A stretch of 64,000 bases of DNA from an uncultured Flavobacteriaceae bacterium (GCA_943789305.1 CALSTP010000001.1:36078-100077); one strand, 5' to 3'. Counted from the first letter of the stretch, positions 1 to 10,578 are shown. Numbers and translations are program-made. Notes: generated from the sequence alone by a model not told the origin.

Positions 1-267
1 CGTGAAGAGAATTCTAAAAACTTGAATGACATTTTGGGAAAAGGATTAAAAGTAGGGTTGAATGATCGGTTGGCTTTCATAAAAAATTTATTTGATGGAA
101 GTGTTGAAGAGTATCAAAGAGTGATTTCACAAATTCAAACTTATGATGATTTTGAAGAAGCAAATGAATTCATCGAAAACCTAGTAAAACCTGACTACAA
201 TCATTGGGAAGGTAAAGAATCTTTTGAGCTGAGGTTTATCAAAATAATTGAACAGAATTTTAACTAA
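1..267 (+). CDS. C-terminal part of a conserved Bacteroidota protein of unknown function
   Basis: The reading frame is open from the first base, so this is the 3' end of a gene that starts before the window; 88 residues are visible. The segment is acidic, mostly helical in character and lacks cysteines and membrane segments. The motif FIENLVKPDYNHWEGKE near the end looks like a conserved C-terminal signature I associate with an unnamed flavobacterial family, but I cannot assign a function. An internal TTG at 22 could be read as a start, but there is no reason to prefer it to a longer protein. The next gene begins 12 bases after the stop, suggesting co-transcription. Confidence 0.6.
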   Translation, partial: REENSKNLNDILGKGLKVGLNDRLAFIKNLFDGSVEEYQRVISQIQTYDDFEEANEFIENLVKPDYNHWEGKESFELRFIKIIEQNFN

Positions 268-279
268 ATCTAACCCCAT

Positions 280-633
280 ATGAACCTACAAAAAAATATT
301 TACTGGACAACAACCCTTCTTCTTTCACTAATGACCTTAGCAAGTGGGATACTTTATTTAATTCGTACAGAAGAAATCGAAAATGAATTTCTATCTTTAG
401 GTTATCCGACTCATATTATTGTTCCTTTGGCAGTAGCCAAAATATTAGCCGTAATTACGATATTGAGAAACAGAGGGCAAAAGCTTGTTGAATTGGCTTA
501 TGCAGGCTTGTTTTTTGATTTTGTGTTGGCTGCTACAGCTCATTGGAAGGCTCAGGACGGAGATGTTGGAGGAGCCCTATTTGCTTTAGTTGTTCTGTTG
601 CTGTCTTATTATTATAAAAACAAAGTTAGATAA
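280..633 (+). CDS. DoxX-like small integral membrane protein
   Basis: The 117-residue product has four hydrophobic segments (about residues 7-27, 45-62, 69-87 and 95-112), the layout of DoxX-like four-helix membrane proteins. Phrases such as LAVAKILAVITIL and LAYAGLFFDFVLAATAHW resemble the DoxX_2-type family of Bacteroidota. The family has no firmly established biochemical role; a few relatives are linked to quinone or redox processes at the membrane. It starts with ATG and ends 3 bases before rsmI, so it is probably translated from the same message. Nothing in the sequence identifies a partner or ligand. Confidence 0.7.
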   Translation: MNLQKNIYWTTTLLLSLMTLASGILYLIRTEEIENEFLSLGYPTHIIVPLAVAKILAVITILRNRGQKLVELAYAGLFFDFVLAATAHWKAQDGDVGGALFALVVLLLSYYYKNKVR

Positions 634-636
634 GGA

Positions 637-1314
637 GTGGGAAAATTATTTTTGGTGCCAACACCGATCGGTAATCTCAAAGACATAACCTTTAGAGCAA
701 TAGAAGTACTGTCGCATGTTGATTTAATCTTAGCAGAAGATACTCGCATAAGTAGTAAGCTTTTAAAGCATTACAACATATCAGTATCATTACAGAGCCA
801 CCATATGCATAACGAACACAGTATGTTGCCATCGATTATTTCAAAATTAAAACAAGGGCAAAACATCGCTTTAATTTCTGATGCTGGCACTCCAGCGATT
901 TCTGACCCTGGATTTTTGTTGCTTCGAGAAGCAGTTGCCAATAATATTGAAACAGAATGTTTACCTGGAGCTACTGCCTTTGTCCCAGCATTGCTTCAAA
1001 GTGCTTTGCCCAACGACCGCTTTGTTTTTGAAGGATTTCTGCCCCCAAAAAAAGGAAGACAAACTCGTTTAAAACAATTAGCCGAAGAAAATAGAACAAT
1101 AATCATTTATGAATCCCCTCACAAAGTTTTAAAAACAGTGACTCAATTTATCGACTTTTTTGGAGCTGAGCGTCAGTTAAGTTTTTCTCGAGAATTAACT
1201 AAACTTCATGAAGAAACTTTTCGAGGAACAATACTAGAAGTAAAAGAATACTTGGAACAAAAACCTCCTAAGGGAGAATTTGTTTTATGCATTGCAGGTA
1301 AACCTAAGAAATAA
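637..1314 (+). CDS. rsmI: 16S rRNA (cytidine-1402 2'-O)-methyltransferase RsmI
   Basis: RsmI uses S-adenosylmethionine to methylate the ribose of C1402 in the decoding centre of 16S rRNA. The 225-residue protein has the tetrapyrrole-methylase fold signatures: LVPTPIGN near residue 6, AEDTR near 35, and the SAM-binding loop LISDAGTPAISDPG near 80, then LPGATAF and YESPHK. Length matches the family. The start is GTG at 637, preceded by AAGGAG that overlaps the DoxX-like stop; no ATG in frame gives a full N-terminus. It ends one base before the recJ start, so the two are likely translationally coupled. Confidence 0.95.
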   Translation: MGKLFLVPTPIGNLKDITFRAIEVLSHVDLILAEDTRISSKLLKHYNISVSLQSHHMHNEHSMLPSIISKLKQGQNIALISDAGTPAISDPGFLLLREAVANNIETECLPGATAFVPALLQSALPNDRFVFEGFLPPKKGRQTRLKQLAEENRTIIIYESPHKVLKTVTQFIDFFGAERQLSFSRELTKLHEETFRGTILEVKEYLEQKPPKGEFVLCIAGKPKK

Positions 1315-1315
1315 G

Positions 1316-3013
1316 ATGCGTTGGGAATCTAAATCAACTCCAGACTCTAAAAAAGTAAAAGACATACAGGAAGCTTTGCAAATTCCTGAAACCATAGCAA
1401 TACTTTTAATTCAAAGAGGGATAGAGGATCTTGAGAGCGCTAAAGCTTTTTTTAGGCCGCAATTGACCGATTTACATGATCCTTTTTTGATGCAAGATAT
1501 GCAAGAAGCTGTTGAACGGATTGATCAGGGTTGTCGCGATCAAGATGCTCTTATGATTTATGGAGATTACGATGTTGATGGAACCACATCGGTTTCTTTA
1601 GTGTATTCTTTTCTTAAACCCTTATTCCAAAAAATAATCCCCTACATACCCGATCGGTATACCGAGGGTTATGGAATTTCATATCAAGGGATTGATGTTG
1701 CAGCTGAAAAAGGAGTACGATTGATTATTGCATTAGATTGTGGAATCAAGGCGGTTGAGAAAGTGAAATATGCTCAATCAAAAGGGATTGATTTTATCAT
1801 CTGTGATCACCATTTACCTGCTGAAAAAATTCCAGATGCAGTTGCTGTTTTAGATCCAAAACGATCCGATTGTAATTATCCTTATAAGGAGCTATGTGGT
1901 TGTGGTATTGGTTTTAAACTAATACAGGCTCTTACAACTTTTTGGAAGGAAGACCCAAAAGAACTTTATTCTTATTTGGATTTAGTCGCTACTGCAATTG
2001 CAGCTGATATCGTTCCCATGACAGGAGAAAATAGAATTCTAGCCTTTTATGGGATTGAACAACTTAGGAGGGATCCAAGGATTGGATTAAAACCTTTAAT
2101 CTCCCATCTCAAAAAACCCCTAACCGTAACGGATTTAGTTTTTATTATAGCTCCACGAATTAATGCAGCAGGGCGAATGGACAATGCCCTTAATGCGGTA
2201 AAACTACTTGTAGAAAAAGAACCTAATGCTGCTGAACAATTTGCCGCGATAATTGAGACCTTAAATTCTGAAAGACGAACAACTGATGAACGTATTACCA
2301 AAGAAGCACTTAATTTAATTGATAACTTAGGCGAACAAGATCGATACAGTACAGTAGTTTGTAGTAAAGGTTGGCATAAGGGAGTTATTGGAATTGTAGC
2401 TTCTCGCCTTATCGAGACCCATTATCGACCAACTGTAGTTTTTTCAGTTGATGATGATAACATGGTTGGTTCTGTTCGCTCTGTAAAAGGATTTAATGTT
2501 TATGAAGCTTTAGAAGCTTGCAAGAGTCATATTGTTCAATTTGGAGGGCACAAATATGCAGCAGGATTGACGATAAAAAAAAACCAATATGAAGCTTTTA
2601 AAAAAGCTTTTGAGCAAGCAGTTCAAGAACATATTTTACCAGAGCAACGCATTCCAAAGGTTGTTTATGATTTAGAAGTATCTCTTTCAGAATTAACCCC
2701 AAAACTATTTAGAATTTTGGAGCAACTAGCCCCTTTTGGTCCACAAAATATGCGTCCTGTTTTTAGAACAAATAATGTTTTGGATTCGGGTCATTCAAAA
2801 GCAGTTGGGAAAGATGGTTCGCACCTGCGTTTATCGATTCAAACAGAATCAAGTCCAATGATTGGAATTGCTTTTAGTCAAGCAAACTTTTTAAATCATA
2901 TTCAATCAAAAAAACCTTTTGATTTGGTTTATACTTTAGATAAAAACGAATGGAATGGTCAAACTTCTCTTCAGTTAAAAGTCAAAGATTTGATGACCTA
3001 TGCATCTAGATGA
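1316..3013 (+). CDS. recJ: Single-stranded-DNA-specific 5'-3' exonuclease RecJ
   Basis: RecJ degrades ssDNA 5' to 3' in recombination and mismatch repair. The 565-residue product carries the DHH phosphoesterase motifs GDYDVDGT (about residue 83) and CDHHLP (about 158), followed by a DHHA1 domain with GGHKYAAG and a C-terminal OB-like domain containing LAPFGPQN. I chose the ATG at 1316, one base after the rsmI stop; an upstream TTG at 1280 would lie inside rsmI. The last 16 bases overlap the end of pgi on the other strand, so two proteins share this DNA at their C-termini. Confidence 0.95.
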   Translation: MRWESKSTPDSKKVKDIQEALQIPETIAILLIQRGIEDLESAKAFFRPQLTDLHDPFLMQDMQEAVERIDQGCRDQDALMIYGDYDVDGTTSVSLVYSFLKPLFQKIIPYIPDRYTEGYGISYQGIDVAAEKGVRLIIALDCGIKAVEKVKYAQSKGIDFIICDHHLPAEKIPDAVAVLDPKRSDCNYPYKELCGCGIGFKLIQALTTFWKEDPKELYSYLDLVATAIAADIVPMTGENRILAFYGIEQLRRDPRIGLKPLISHLKKPLTVTDLVFIIAPRINAAGRMDNALNAVKLLVEKEPNAAEQFAAIIETLNSERRTTDERITKEALNLIDNLGEQDRYSTVVCSKGWHKGVIGIVASRLIETHYRPTVVFSVDDDNMVGSVRSVKGFNVYEALEACKSHIVQFGGHKYAAGLTIKKNQYEAFKKAFEQAVQEHILPEQRIPKVVYDLEVSLSELTPKLFRILEQLAPFGPQNMRPVFRTNNVLDSGHSKAVGKDGSHLRLSIQTESSPMIGIAFSQANFLNHIQSKKPFDLVYTLDKNEWNGQTSLQLKVKDLMTYASR

Positions 3014-4635
3014 TTTAATAACCCTTGAGTTGACTGATCATGTGGATTTTTGGTTTCTTTGGTAATGTCTGTTAAAATAACTGAAGCCAATTGTTTTCCC
3101 AATTCAACACCCCATTGATCGTAGCTAAAGATGTTCCAAATCACTCCTTGCACAAAGATTTTGTGCTCATACATGGAAACTAACTTTCCTAAGCTTTCTG
3201 GAGTTAAGGCATCGATCATTAAAGTATTGGTGGGTTGATTTCCTTTAAAAATTTTGAAAGGCAATAAGGCATTTATTTCTTCCGATGATTTTTTTGAACT
3301 AATCAATTCTTTGTGGACTGTTTTATCATTTTTCCCTTGCATTAAAGCTTCTGTTTGAGCCAAAAAGTTTGCCATTAGTTTTTGATGATGATCAATTTCT
3401 CCATAAAGAGGTTTTTTGAAACCAATAAAGTCAGCGGGAATTAATTTGGTTCCTTGATGTATTAATTGAAAAAAGGCATGCTGGGCATTGGTTCCTGACC
3501 CTCCCCAAATAATAGTCCCAGTTTGGTAATTTACTTGTTTTCCATTTCGATCAACACTTTTACCGTTGCTTTCCATAATACCTTGTTGTAGGTAGGCAGG
3601 AAGGTTTCTGAGATATTGGGTATATGGAATTATTGCTTCACTTTCTGCTCCCCAAAAATTGTTGTACCAAATACTAATTAGAGCCAATATTACAGGAATA
3701 TTTTTTTCGAAAGGTTCTTTTTTAAAATGGGTGTCCATGGCATTTGCGCCCCTAAGAAGGGCTTCAAAATTTTCTGAACCAACTGCTAAAGCAATACTCA
3801 AACCAACTGCAGACCACAAAGAGAATCGCCCTCCAACCCAATCTTTCATCGGAAATACATTGTCTGAATGAATTCCAAATTCCTCAATTTTTTCAAGGTT
3901 TGTAGAGACCGCTACAAAATGCATTGCTATGGCTTCTTCTGAAGCTTGTTTTAAGAACCATTTGCGAATGGTATTAGCATTAGTCAATGTTTCTTGAGTT
4001 GTAAAGGTTTTAGATACAATTACAAATAAGGTCGTTTCAGGATCTATTTTTTTAAGAATTTCATGAACATGATCTCCTTCAACATTCGACACAAAATGTG
4101 TTTTGAGGTGATTTTTATAATACTCTAACCCTTCTACGATCATTGCTGGCCCCAGATCTGAGCCTCCTATACCGATGTTTACTATATCAGTAATAGCCTT
4201 ACCTGTAAATCCTTTATGAGTTCCAGAGATAATTGATGAAGTGAATTGACTGATTTTTTCTTTTACCGCAAAAACTCCCGGGATAACATCCAAGCCATCA
4301 ACAAAAACCTGATCATTTTTTTGAGATCTGAGGGCAGTATGGAGCACTGCTCTATTCTCAGTTTGATTGATAGACTCTCCTTCAAAGTAAGCCTTAATAG
4401 CACTATTTAGACCACATTCTTCCGCCAACTCAATGAGTAGGTTTAGGGTTTCTTCACTCATTCTATTTTTTGAATAATCAACTAAAAAATCTTCCCAATG
4501 AATAGACAGATCGTTAAAGCGATTTTTTTCATTTTGGAACGCATCTTGAAGTTTTAAATTTTTTTGTGTCTCAAAATGTTTTTCAAGTTTTTTCCAAGCT
4601 TGGGTTTGGGTTGGATTTATGTTTTGTAATGCCAT
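2998..4635 (-). CDS. pgi: Glucose-6-phosphate isomerase
   Basis: Pgi interconverts glucose-6-phosphate and fructose-6-phosphate in glycolysis and gluconeogenesis, feeding the fructose-6-phosphate used by GlmS further along this window. The 545-residue protein has GIGGSDLGP for phosphate binding, [22 protein letters not shown] with the catalytic glutamate, and [19 protein letters not shown]; these are the family signatures. Length equals the long bacterial form. The gene overlaps recJ by 16 bases at the 3' ends. The M23 peptidase gene lies 4 bases upstream on the same strand, so they may form a transcription unit. Confidence 0.96.
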   Translation of the reverse strand: MALQNINPTQTQAWKKLEKHFETQKNLKLQDAFQNEKNRFNDLSIHWEDFLVDYSKNRMSEETLNLLIELAEECGLNSAIKAYFEGESINQTENRAVLHTALRSQKNDQVFVDGLDVIPGVFAVKEKISQFTSSIISGTHKGFTGKAITDIVNIGIGGSDLGPAMIVEGLEYYKNHLKTHFVSNVEGDHVHEILKKIDPETTLFVIVSKTFTTQETLTNANTIRKWFLKQASEEAIAMHFVAVSTNLEKIEEFGIHSDNVFPMKDWVGGRFSLWSAVGLSIALAVGSENFEALLRGANAMDTHFKKEPFEKNIPVILALISIWYNNFWGAESEAIIPYTQYLRNLPAYLQQGIMESNGKSVDRNGKQVNYQTGTIIWGGSGTNAQHAFFQLIHQGTKLIPADFIGFKKPLYGEIDHHQKLMANFLAQTEALMQGKNDKTVHKELISSKKSSEEINALLPFKIFKGNQPTNTLMIDALTPESLGKLVSMYEHKIFVQGVIWNIFSYDQWGVELGKQLASVILTDITKETKNPHDQSTQGLLNHLDA

Positions 4636-4639
4636 AATT

Positions 4640-5941
4640 TTAATTCAATACTAAAGTTTGGTCTGTTTTTTGTTCTTCAAAAGACAAACAATGAATTTGT
4701 GTTTGTAAGTGTTTAATGTGGGTTAAAAATTGTTTTTTTAATTTATTAGAAATGGGTTTTGCTTCTGGGAGTTTTTGTTTGAAAGGGTCGACTTGTCTAC
4801 CATTTTTCCAAAAGCGATAACATACATGAGGCCCTGATGTATTTCCTGTCATTCCTACCCAACCAATAACATCACCTTGATTTACAAATTGACCCACACG
4901 TACTTTTCTTCGCTTCATGTGGAGGTATTGTGTTGAGTAAGTGTTGTTGTGTTTGATTTTTACATAATTACCGTTTCCTCTAGCATAGCTTGATTTTACA
5001 ACAGTTCCTTTTGCAGTAGCCATAATTGGAGTCCCTACTGGAGCAGCATAATCAGTTCCTTTATGGGGTTTAACTCTTCCGTAATAGGCAATCCGTCTTT
5101 TCAGATTATAGCGTGATGAGATTCTACTAAAGTTAACAGGAGCTTTTAGAAACGCTCGACGAAGATTCTTGGCTTCTGCGTCAAAATAATCTACAATTCC
5201 TTTGACACTATCGGTTTGAAATTCAAAGGCATAAAGGGGCTTGTTTCGATGCTCAAAATAAGCCGCTTTAATTTTTTCTATTCCAATAGAAATGCTATCA
5301 TCAACAAAACGCTCTGTATATATTACTTTGAATCGATCTTCTTTATCAAGTCTTGTAAAGTCTATCGTCCATGCATATACATTTGCTAGATAATAAGTCA
5401 AATCACTGTTGTATCCACTAGAATTCATAGTGTCGTATAAAGAACTCTTAATAACTCCAGTTGCTTCGAGTTCAACTACACGAGTTGGTTTTTTAATTTT
5501 TTGTGCGAAAAGACTGTCTTTGAGTTGAACTACATCATAGCTCTCAACTCCGGGATGATATATAAAAGCATGAGGTTTTGGGATACTGTCCTTTGAAAGT
5601 ATTAAGGAATATGGTTTACCTATTTGTAATTTTCTAATATTAACCTCAGATTTTTTAATTACCTGTAAGATTTTATATACTTCAGGATAATCAATTCCAT
5701 TTTGTTCTAAAATCCCTCCAAAGGTATCTCCACGTTTTATTTTTAATTTTTTTACATCGTATCGGTTTAGATCATACCCATACTCCATATTGGGTTTAAT
5801 TATAACTTCCGTTTTAATCAAAGGGTCGTCTTTTTTAGTGGCATTGTTTTCACAAGATATGAAAACCATGACTGCCATCAAGACCCACAAAAGGCTATAC
5901 AAGTCTTTAAAATAAATTACTTTGTGTTGCATAATTTGCAT
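4640..5941 (-). CDS. M23 (LytM-type) peptidoglycan endopeptidase, lipoprotein
   Basis: This is a probable cell-wall endopeptidase anchored by lipid. The N-terminus has a hydrophobic segment ending in the lipobox-like FISC (cysteine near residue 30). A LysM-like or OapA-like segment follows ([14 protein letters not shown], about residue 72), then the M23 domain with HKGTD and HVCYRF. In most LytM enzymes the last motif is HxH; here it is HVC, so cysteine would replace a zinc-ligand histidine. Either ATG, at 5941 or 5932, could be the start. Overall layout resembles MepM-like proteins. Substrate bond is not deducible. Confidence 0.88.
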   Translation of the reverse strand: MQIMQHKVIYFKDLYSLLWVLMAVMVFISCENNATKKDDPLIKTEVIIKPNMEYGYDLNRYDVKKLKIKRGDTFGGILEQNGIDYPEVYKILQVIKKSEVNIRKLQIGKPYSLILSKDSIPKPHAFIYHPGVESYDVVQLKDSLFAQKIKKPTRVVELEATGVIKSSLYDTMNSSGYNSDLTYYLANVYAWTIDFTRLDKEDRFKVIYTERFVDDSISIGIEKIKAAYFEHRNKPLYAFEFQTDSVKGIVDYFDAEAKNLRRAFLKAPVNFSRISSRYNLKRRIAYYGRVKPHKGTDYAAPVGTPIMATAKGTVVKSSYARGNGNYVKIKHNNTYSTQYLHMKRRKVRVGQFVNQGDVIGWVGMTGNTSGPHVCYRFWKNGRQVDPFKQKLPEAKPISNKLKKQFLTHIKHLQTQIHCLSFEEQKTDQTLVLN

Positions 5942-6001
5942 ACAAATTTCGGAATGTTTTGGGGATCAAATCTCTTTTTTGTCGAAAACTTAACAACAAA
6001 T

Positions 6002-6817
6002 TTATATTTTAATTTTAAAAGGATGTTTGAGGTTCTTAAAGTTTTCAAGGTCACATTTTATTGACCCAACAGCAATGTCAGCTTGAAGACGAACAGGAAT
6101 TTTATTTTTATCATTACTTACCCATAAAGTAACGCTTTCTTCTTCTCTAAAAACACGCCCACTTTGAACATAGGGGATATATTTTCTACACGAGATTTTC
6201 CCAAATTTTGTATTGAGTGTTTCTAGTCCTAAAAATTTAAGTTTAAATAGATAATTTTCAGAATCGAAAAACATGTTAATTGACACACTTTCTCCGGGGT
6301 TCATTGAAGAGGTGTTTTTAACATTTCTCAGGTAATAAAAAGCTGAAATAAGATCATGAGCATTAGGGTTTACCTTTATTTCATGATACTTATTTTTCTT
6401 TTTGTCGTTTATTTTTGCAATTTCATTCTCATGATCAAAGCGTATTTCCAGATCTTTGGTATAACCGCCTTCATTGATGTTTCTTACAAACCACAACGGC
6501 AGACCTGTTTCTTGGCTGAAATAGCTATCATAATAATCTTCTACTTTGAATAGGATTCGAGCGATACCTGTTGTTGCTCCATATCCTTTTGCATGAAAAA
6601 CGGGAATCCCATCGATGGTGTCATTTTCTAACTCAAGAGTAACATAACTAGCATTAAAAATTCCGTAGTGGATTCGGAATTCAAACCACTCCCCGTTTTT
6701 AAAAGCATTTTGTTTTTGTTCGAAAGGAGTTTTAATAGAATCAATACTATGCTGCCCCTTGGCAAAACAGGACATCAAAAAAAAGCTCAAAAGAAAAATA
6801 TTGGTTAGTTTTTTCAC
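6002..6817 (-). CDS. Exported DUF3108 domain protein
   Basis: The 271-residue protein begins with a signal peptide (MKKLTNIFLLSFFLMSCFAKG) and then matches the beta-rich DUF3108 family in organisation: FEFRIHYGIF and YVTLELEN near the start, VEDYYDSYF, LPLWFVRNINEGGY, and a closing segment with TLWVSNDKNKIPVRLQADIAVGSI. The cysteine at the end of the hydrophobic stretch could make it a lipoprotein, although the downstream residues are a weak lipobox. The family is periplasmic or outer-membrane associated and of unknown function. It lies just upstream of the M23 peptidase on the same strand, which fits an envelope role but does not prove one. Confidence 0.8.
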   Translation of the reverse strand: MKKLTNIFLLSFFLMSCFAKGQHSIDSIKTPFEQKQNAFKNGEWFEFRIHYGIFNASYVTLELENDTIDGIPVFHAKGYGATTGIARILFKVEDYYDSYFSQETGLPLWFVRNINEGGYTKDLEIRFDHENEIAKINDKKKNKYHEIKVNPNAHDLISAFYYLRNVKNTSSMNPGESVSINMFFDSENYLFKLKFLGLETLNTKFGKISCRKYIPYVQSGRVFREEESVTLWVSNDKNKIPVRLQADIAVGSIKCDLENFKNLKHPFKIKI

Positions 6818-6888
6818 TTTTTAAATTAATTAACCTACAAGATAAATAAAATAGGTAAAAATAAAAGTTCAAAAATGTCAAGAAAATG

Positions 6889-8694
6889 TTATTTTTTTTT
6901 AGAGTTTTCTTGGAGTTGATTATAAAGAAGGGTTCCCTTTGAATTACCGATAAGCTGAATTAAATCATCTTTATTAGCTTCTTTAATTCTTTTAAAAGAT
7001 TTGAATTTTTTCAATAAAGTTTCTTTAGTTTTAGGACCAATTCCAGGGAAAAAATCTAAGCCAGATTGAATGGCTTTTTTACTTCTTTTATTTCTATGTA
7101 ATGTAATCCCAAACCGATGGGCTTCATTTCTAAGAAATTGAATTATTTTAAGGCTTTCCGACTTTTTATCTAGATATAGGGGGACGGGGTCTTCAGGGAA
7201 ATAAATCTCTTCTAATCTTTTTGCAATCCCAACAATAGCAATTTCCCCCCTCAACCCTAAACGATCTATACTTTTTAATGCCGATGACAATTGCCCCTTA
7301 CCTCCATCTACAATGATGAGCTGAGGTAGAGATTTTTTTTCTTCCAACAAACGTTTATACCGGCGGTAAACAACTTCTTCCATTGATGCAAAATCATCAG
7401 GGCCTTCCACAGTTTTAATGTTGTAATGTCGATATTCTTTTTTGGTGGGTTTTCCATTTTTAAAAACAACACAAGCTGCTACAGGATTTGATCCTTGAAG
7501 GTTTGAGTTGTCAAAGCATTCGATGTGTCTGGGTTCAGAGGAAAGGCGTAAATCATTTTTCATTTGACTCATTAATCGATTGGTATGACGATCTGGGTCA
7601 ACAATTTTAATTTGTTTAAATCGTTCCATTCGAAAATACTTTGCATTTCTTTCTGAGAGATCTAAAATCTTTTTTTTATCTCCAACTTGGGGTACGGTAA
7701 CTCGAATTGATTTTCCAAAGTTTAAGGGAAATGGGAGGTAAATTTCGGGAGATTGGGAATTAAATCGTTGGCGAATTTCAATTATGGCAAGGGATAAAAT
7801 TTCTTCTGGAGTTTCCTCTAATTTTTTTTTAATTTCAAGGGTATTTGAACGAATGATTGATCCAAAGGAGAGCTGCAAAAAATTAACATAGCCATACTGA
7901 TCGTCTGTGACAATTGAAAAAACATCAACATTATTTATTTTTGGATTAACAATAGTCGATTTTGACTGATAGGTTTCTAAAATTTCTAGTTTATTTTTTA
8001 TTTTTTGAGCCTCTTCATACTCCATTTTGATTGCGTGTTCTTTCATTTGAGTTTTAAAACCCTGTAAAGATTCTTTAAAATTTCCCTTAAGTATAGAGCG
8101 AATCGCTTTTATATTTTGATTGTATTGTTCTTCGGTTATTTTGTTTTCACAAGGAGCTAAACAATTACCAATATGATATTCTAAACAAACTTTATATTTT
8201 TTGCCAGCAACTTTTTCTTTGGATAAATCGAAAGTACAACTTCGAATGGGGTATAGACCACGTATCAAATCCAACAAAATATAAACCATTTTTTTATTGG
8301 TATAGGGGCCATAATAATCCGATCCATCTTTGATTACTCTTCGGGTAGAAAAAATTCTTGGGAAGCGCTCTTTTTTGATGCAAATCCAAGGATAGGTTTT
8401 ATCATCTTTGAGTAGGATGTTGTAGCGAGGTTTATGTTTTTTGATGAGGTTATTTTCAAGCAAAAGAGCATCCATTTCACTTTCAACAACGATGTGCTCG
8501 ATCCGAACAATGTTTTTTACCAATAACCTTGTTTTGTTACTGTCGTGTGTTTTGTTGAAATAGGAACTTACTCGACGTTTCAAATTAATTGCCTTTCCAA
8601 TGTAAATGATCAAATCATTCTTATCAAAATATTGATATACTCCAGGTTCTTGTGGTAAAGTTTGAATTTGGATGGTTAATGCCGAGCTCTTCAT
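6889..8694 (-). CDS. uvrC: UvrABC nucleotide excision repair subunit C
   Basis: UvrC makes the dual incisions on each side of a DNA lesion held by UvrB. The 601-residue protein has the N-terminal GIY-YIG nuclease domain (GVYQYF and IIYIGKAINLKRRV, residues about 18-42), a four-cysteine-type region with CLEYHIGNCLAPC, the UvrB-interacting helix pair near residues 215-235, the RNase H-like endonuclease domain with ECFDNSN and IVDGGKGQL, and C-terminal helix-hairpin-helix motifs (FFPGIGPKTKETLL). Length is standard. It is divergent from the folate gene at 8778, with an 83-base spacer that must hold both promoters. Confidence 0.96.
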   Translation of the reverse strand: MKSSALTIQIQTLPQEPGVYQYFDKNDLIIYIGKAINLKRRVSSYFNKTHDSNKTRLLVKNIVRIEHIVVESEMDALLLENNLIKKHKPRYNILLKDDKTYPWICIKKERFPRIFSTRRVIKDGSDYYGPYTNKKMVYILLDLIRGLYPIRSCTFDLSKEKVAGKKYKVCLEYHIGNCLAPCENKITEEQYNQNIKAIRSILKGNFKESLQGFKTQMKEHAIKMEYEEAQKIKNKLEILETYQSKSTIVNPKINNVDVFSIVTDDQYGYVNFLQLSFGSIIRSNTLEIKKKLEETPEEILSLAIIEIRQRFNSQSPEIYLPFPLNFGKSIRVTVPQVGDKKKILDLSERNAKYFRMERFKQIKIVDPDRHTNRLMSQMKNDLRLSSEPRHIECFDNSNLQGSNPVAACVVFKNGKPTKKEYRHYNIKTVEGPDDFASMEEVVYRRYKRLLEEKKSLPQLIIVDGGKGQLSSALKSIDRLGLRGEIAIVGIAKRLEEIYFPEDPVPLYLDKKSESLKIIQFLRNEAHRFGITLHRNKRSKKAIQSGLDFFPGIGPKTKETLLKKFKSFKRIKEANKDDLIQLIGNSKGTLLYNQLQENSKKK

Positions 8695-8777
8695 TTGTTT
8701 TCTGGAGGATTTTGTTCCTAAAATTCATAGGTTCATTAACGAAAATAATTATTTTCTTTGTGAGTACAATTTTAACA

Positions 8778-9347
8778 ATGGATAAATCTCAAATAAGAAA
8801 GCAATATAAAAGCTTTCGTGAAGGGCTCTCAAAAATACAGATTCAAAATAGAAGTATTTCAATTGCAAATCGTTGTCTCGAACTTCCTATTTGGGACAAG
8901 CAAATTATGCATATATTTTTATCTATAGAAAATCAAAAAGAAATAGACACTTCTTTTTTACTTACTCTTCTGCAAGGAAAAGATAAAGAAATTGTTATTC
9001 CTAAAATGACTGATTCTGTTCATTTACAGCATTTTTTATTGACAGATCAGACTCTTTTCAAAAAAAATTCTTTGGGAATTCCCGAACCTGTTTCGGGTAT
9101 AGAAATCAAACCTACTCTGATTGACGTTGTTTTTGTTCCTCTTTTGGGATTTGATTTTAATGGTAATAGAGTAGGTTACGGAAAAGGATATTATGATCGT
9201 TTCTTGTTGAATTGTAAAGAAGATTGTATAAAAATTGGATTGTCTTTTTTTGAAGAAGAACAATTTGCTTTTGAAGTTGAAGACACAGATATCCCCATGG
9301 ATTTTTGTGTTAATCATAAGCGGATTTACCGATATACTATGACTTAA
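8778..9347 (+). CDS. 5-formyltetrahydrofolate cyclo-ligase
   Basis: This enzyme converts 5-formyl-THF to 5,10-methenyl-THF using ATP and keeps the folate pool usable. The product of 189 residues has IRKQYKSFREGL at the start and the nucleotide and folate-binding signature FVPLLGFDFNGNRVGYGKGYYDRFL at the C-terminal half (given here in part: GNRVGYGKGYYDRF). I chose ATG 8778 because the protein then begins at the conserved RKQYK helix; a start at 8652 would run into uvrC on the other strand and add an unrelated hydrophobic stretch. The stop overlaps the lspA stop on the opposite strand in TTAA. Confidence 0.93.
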   Translation: MDKSQIRKQYKSFREGLSKIQIQNRSISIANRCLELPIWDKQIMHIFLSIENQKEIDTSFLLTLLQGKDKEIVIPKMTDSVHLQHFLLTDQTLFKKNSLGIPEPVSGIEIKPTLIDVVFVPLLGFDFNGNRVGYGKGYYDRFLLNCKEDCIKIGLSFFEEEQFAFEVEDTDIPMDFCVNHKRIYRYTMT

Positions 9348-9994
9348 TCAAAGATTCGTTTGTTGAAAAACAGAAGAATTCCGACACCGCAACTAATAGA
9401 AAAGTCAGCAACGTTAAAAACATATTCAAAAAAGGTATATGTTTTTCCGCCAATAAAAGGAATCCACTGCGGCCAAATCCATGTTGCAATTGGAAATTGA
9501 AGCATATCTACTACATGACCATAAAACAAGGGGGCATATCCCTCTTTGGGCATAAATTCAGCTATTTGCCCGTAACTGTTAGAAAACCAAATCCCGTAAA
9601 AAACAGAATCAATAATATTTCCAATGGCTCCTGCAAGAATCAAACACAAAGCTAGTCTTAGTAATTGAGTGCTTTTGGTTTGAAGAACTTTCCACAACCA
9701 TCTCCCCAGAAAAGTTATTGCTACTAAACGAAATAGGGTTAGAATAAGTTTGCCAACTTCTTCACTTATAAAGGGAAGAATATCACTGATTTTTGTACCC
9801 CAAGCCATTCCTTTGTTTTCGATCATTAGGAGTTTAAAAAATCCCCAATCCAATATTGCAGGTTCTCCGTACATAGAAAGCGGATAGTTTAGTTTGATGT
9901 ATATTTTAGATGCTTGATCGAGAAATAAAACAAAAAAGATTATAAGTAGGGCTTTTTTATAATTGACCTCACTAAAACGTTTAAATAATTTCAT
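9344..9994 (-). CDS. lspA: Lipoprotein signal peptidase LspA
   Basis: LspA is the inner-membrane aspartyl peptidase that removes signal peptides from diacylglyceryl-modified prolipoproteins; several lipoproteins encoded in this window need it. The 216-residue protein has four membrane segments and the two catalytic aspartate motifs: GAIGNIIDSVFYG and VFNVADFSIS. It is longer than the E. coli enzyme because of an extra loop between the two motifs (about residues 140-175), a feature I associate with Bacteroidota versions. It is last of a minus-strand group ileS, dksA-like, small exported protein, lspA, with short gaps. Confidence 0.94.
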   Translation of the reverse strand: MKLFKRFSEVNYKKALLIIFFVLFLDQASKIYIKLNYPLSMYGEPAILDWGFFKLLMIENKGMAWGTKISDILPFISEEVGKLILTLFRLVAITFLGRWLWKVLQTKSTQLLRLALCLILAGAIGNIIDSVFYGIWFSNSYGQIAEFMPKEGYAPLFYGHVVDMLQFPIATWIWPQWIPFIGGKTYTFFEYVFNVADFSISCGVGILLFFNKRIFD

Positions 9995-10014
9995 AACGAA
10001 TAAAAATAAGTAAT

Positions 10015-10575
10015 TTAATTGGGGTGAACTACGATATTTCCTCTAGCTGTAGTTGCTAAAAGAGTTTTTGGAAGCTCGTTAAGAGTTAGCCCATAAAAAT
10101 GTAAATCTGCAGTTAAGGATTTGATGACTCCTTTGGGGTTTTTAATTTCGAATGTTGCCTTACCGTGTTCTACAATGAAATTAATTTTTCCAAAAACCCC
10201 AAAGCAATCTAATTGTGTTTCTTTAGAAGTTAAAGAAAGGTTTAAATTTTCTGGAATTTTTATTACTAACATGTTTGCAACAACTTTATGAACACTTAGT
10301 TTATCATCGGGTTTCGTGTAACTTGGGGATTGATATTCTTCAATATAAAAATGTCCCCCATCAATTTTTTCTCTGAGTAAATATAAGTTTTGATACTCAC
10401 CTTCTTTTTGATAGTTTACTTCAATTGTAGGGTTTTTATGTGTTGAAATCCTGATTGAACTGGCCCAAAAACAATTGATTTCTACATCTTTTAAGCCAGT
10501 AGCATCCCAACTTTTAGTTTGTTGAATTTGTCCGAGACAAACACAAGAAAAAAAAAGAGAAGATAAGCGAAGCAT
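10015..10575 (-). CDS. Putative exported beta-rich protein of unknown function
   Basis: The 186-residue product starts with a short signal peptide (MLRLSSLFFSCVCLGQ) and is then rich in alternating beta-strand patterns: VEINCFWASSIRISTH, ATFEIKNPKG and TLNELPKTLLATTARGNIVVHP. The repeating strand layout and the low helix content resemble beta-helical DUF2807-type adhesin-like domains, but the match is by appearance only. It sits between lspA and the dksA-like gene with gaps of 20 and 3 bases, so it is probably co-expressed with them. I do not recognise a function. Confidence 0.65.
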   Translation of the reverse strand: MLRLSSLFFSCVCLGQIQQTKSWDATGLKDVEINCFWASSIRISTHKNPTIEVNYQKEGEYQNLYLLREKIDGGHFYIEEYQSPSYTKPDDKLSVHKVVANMLVIKIPENLNLSLTSKETQLDCFGVFGKINFIVEHGKATFEIKNPKGVIKSLTADLHFYGLTLNELPKTLLATTARGNIVVHPN

Positions 10576-10578
10576 GTT

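Noticed and set aside
8652..8777. Longer start for 5-formyl-THF cyclo-ligase
   Set aside because: The extra 42 residues are hydrophobic and would overlap the uvrC start; the family N-terminus begins at 8778.
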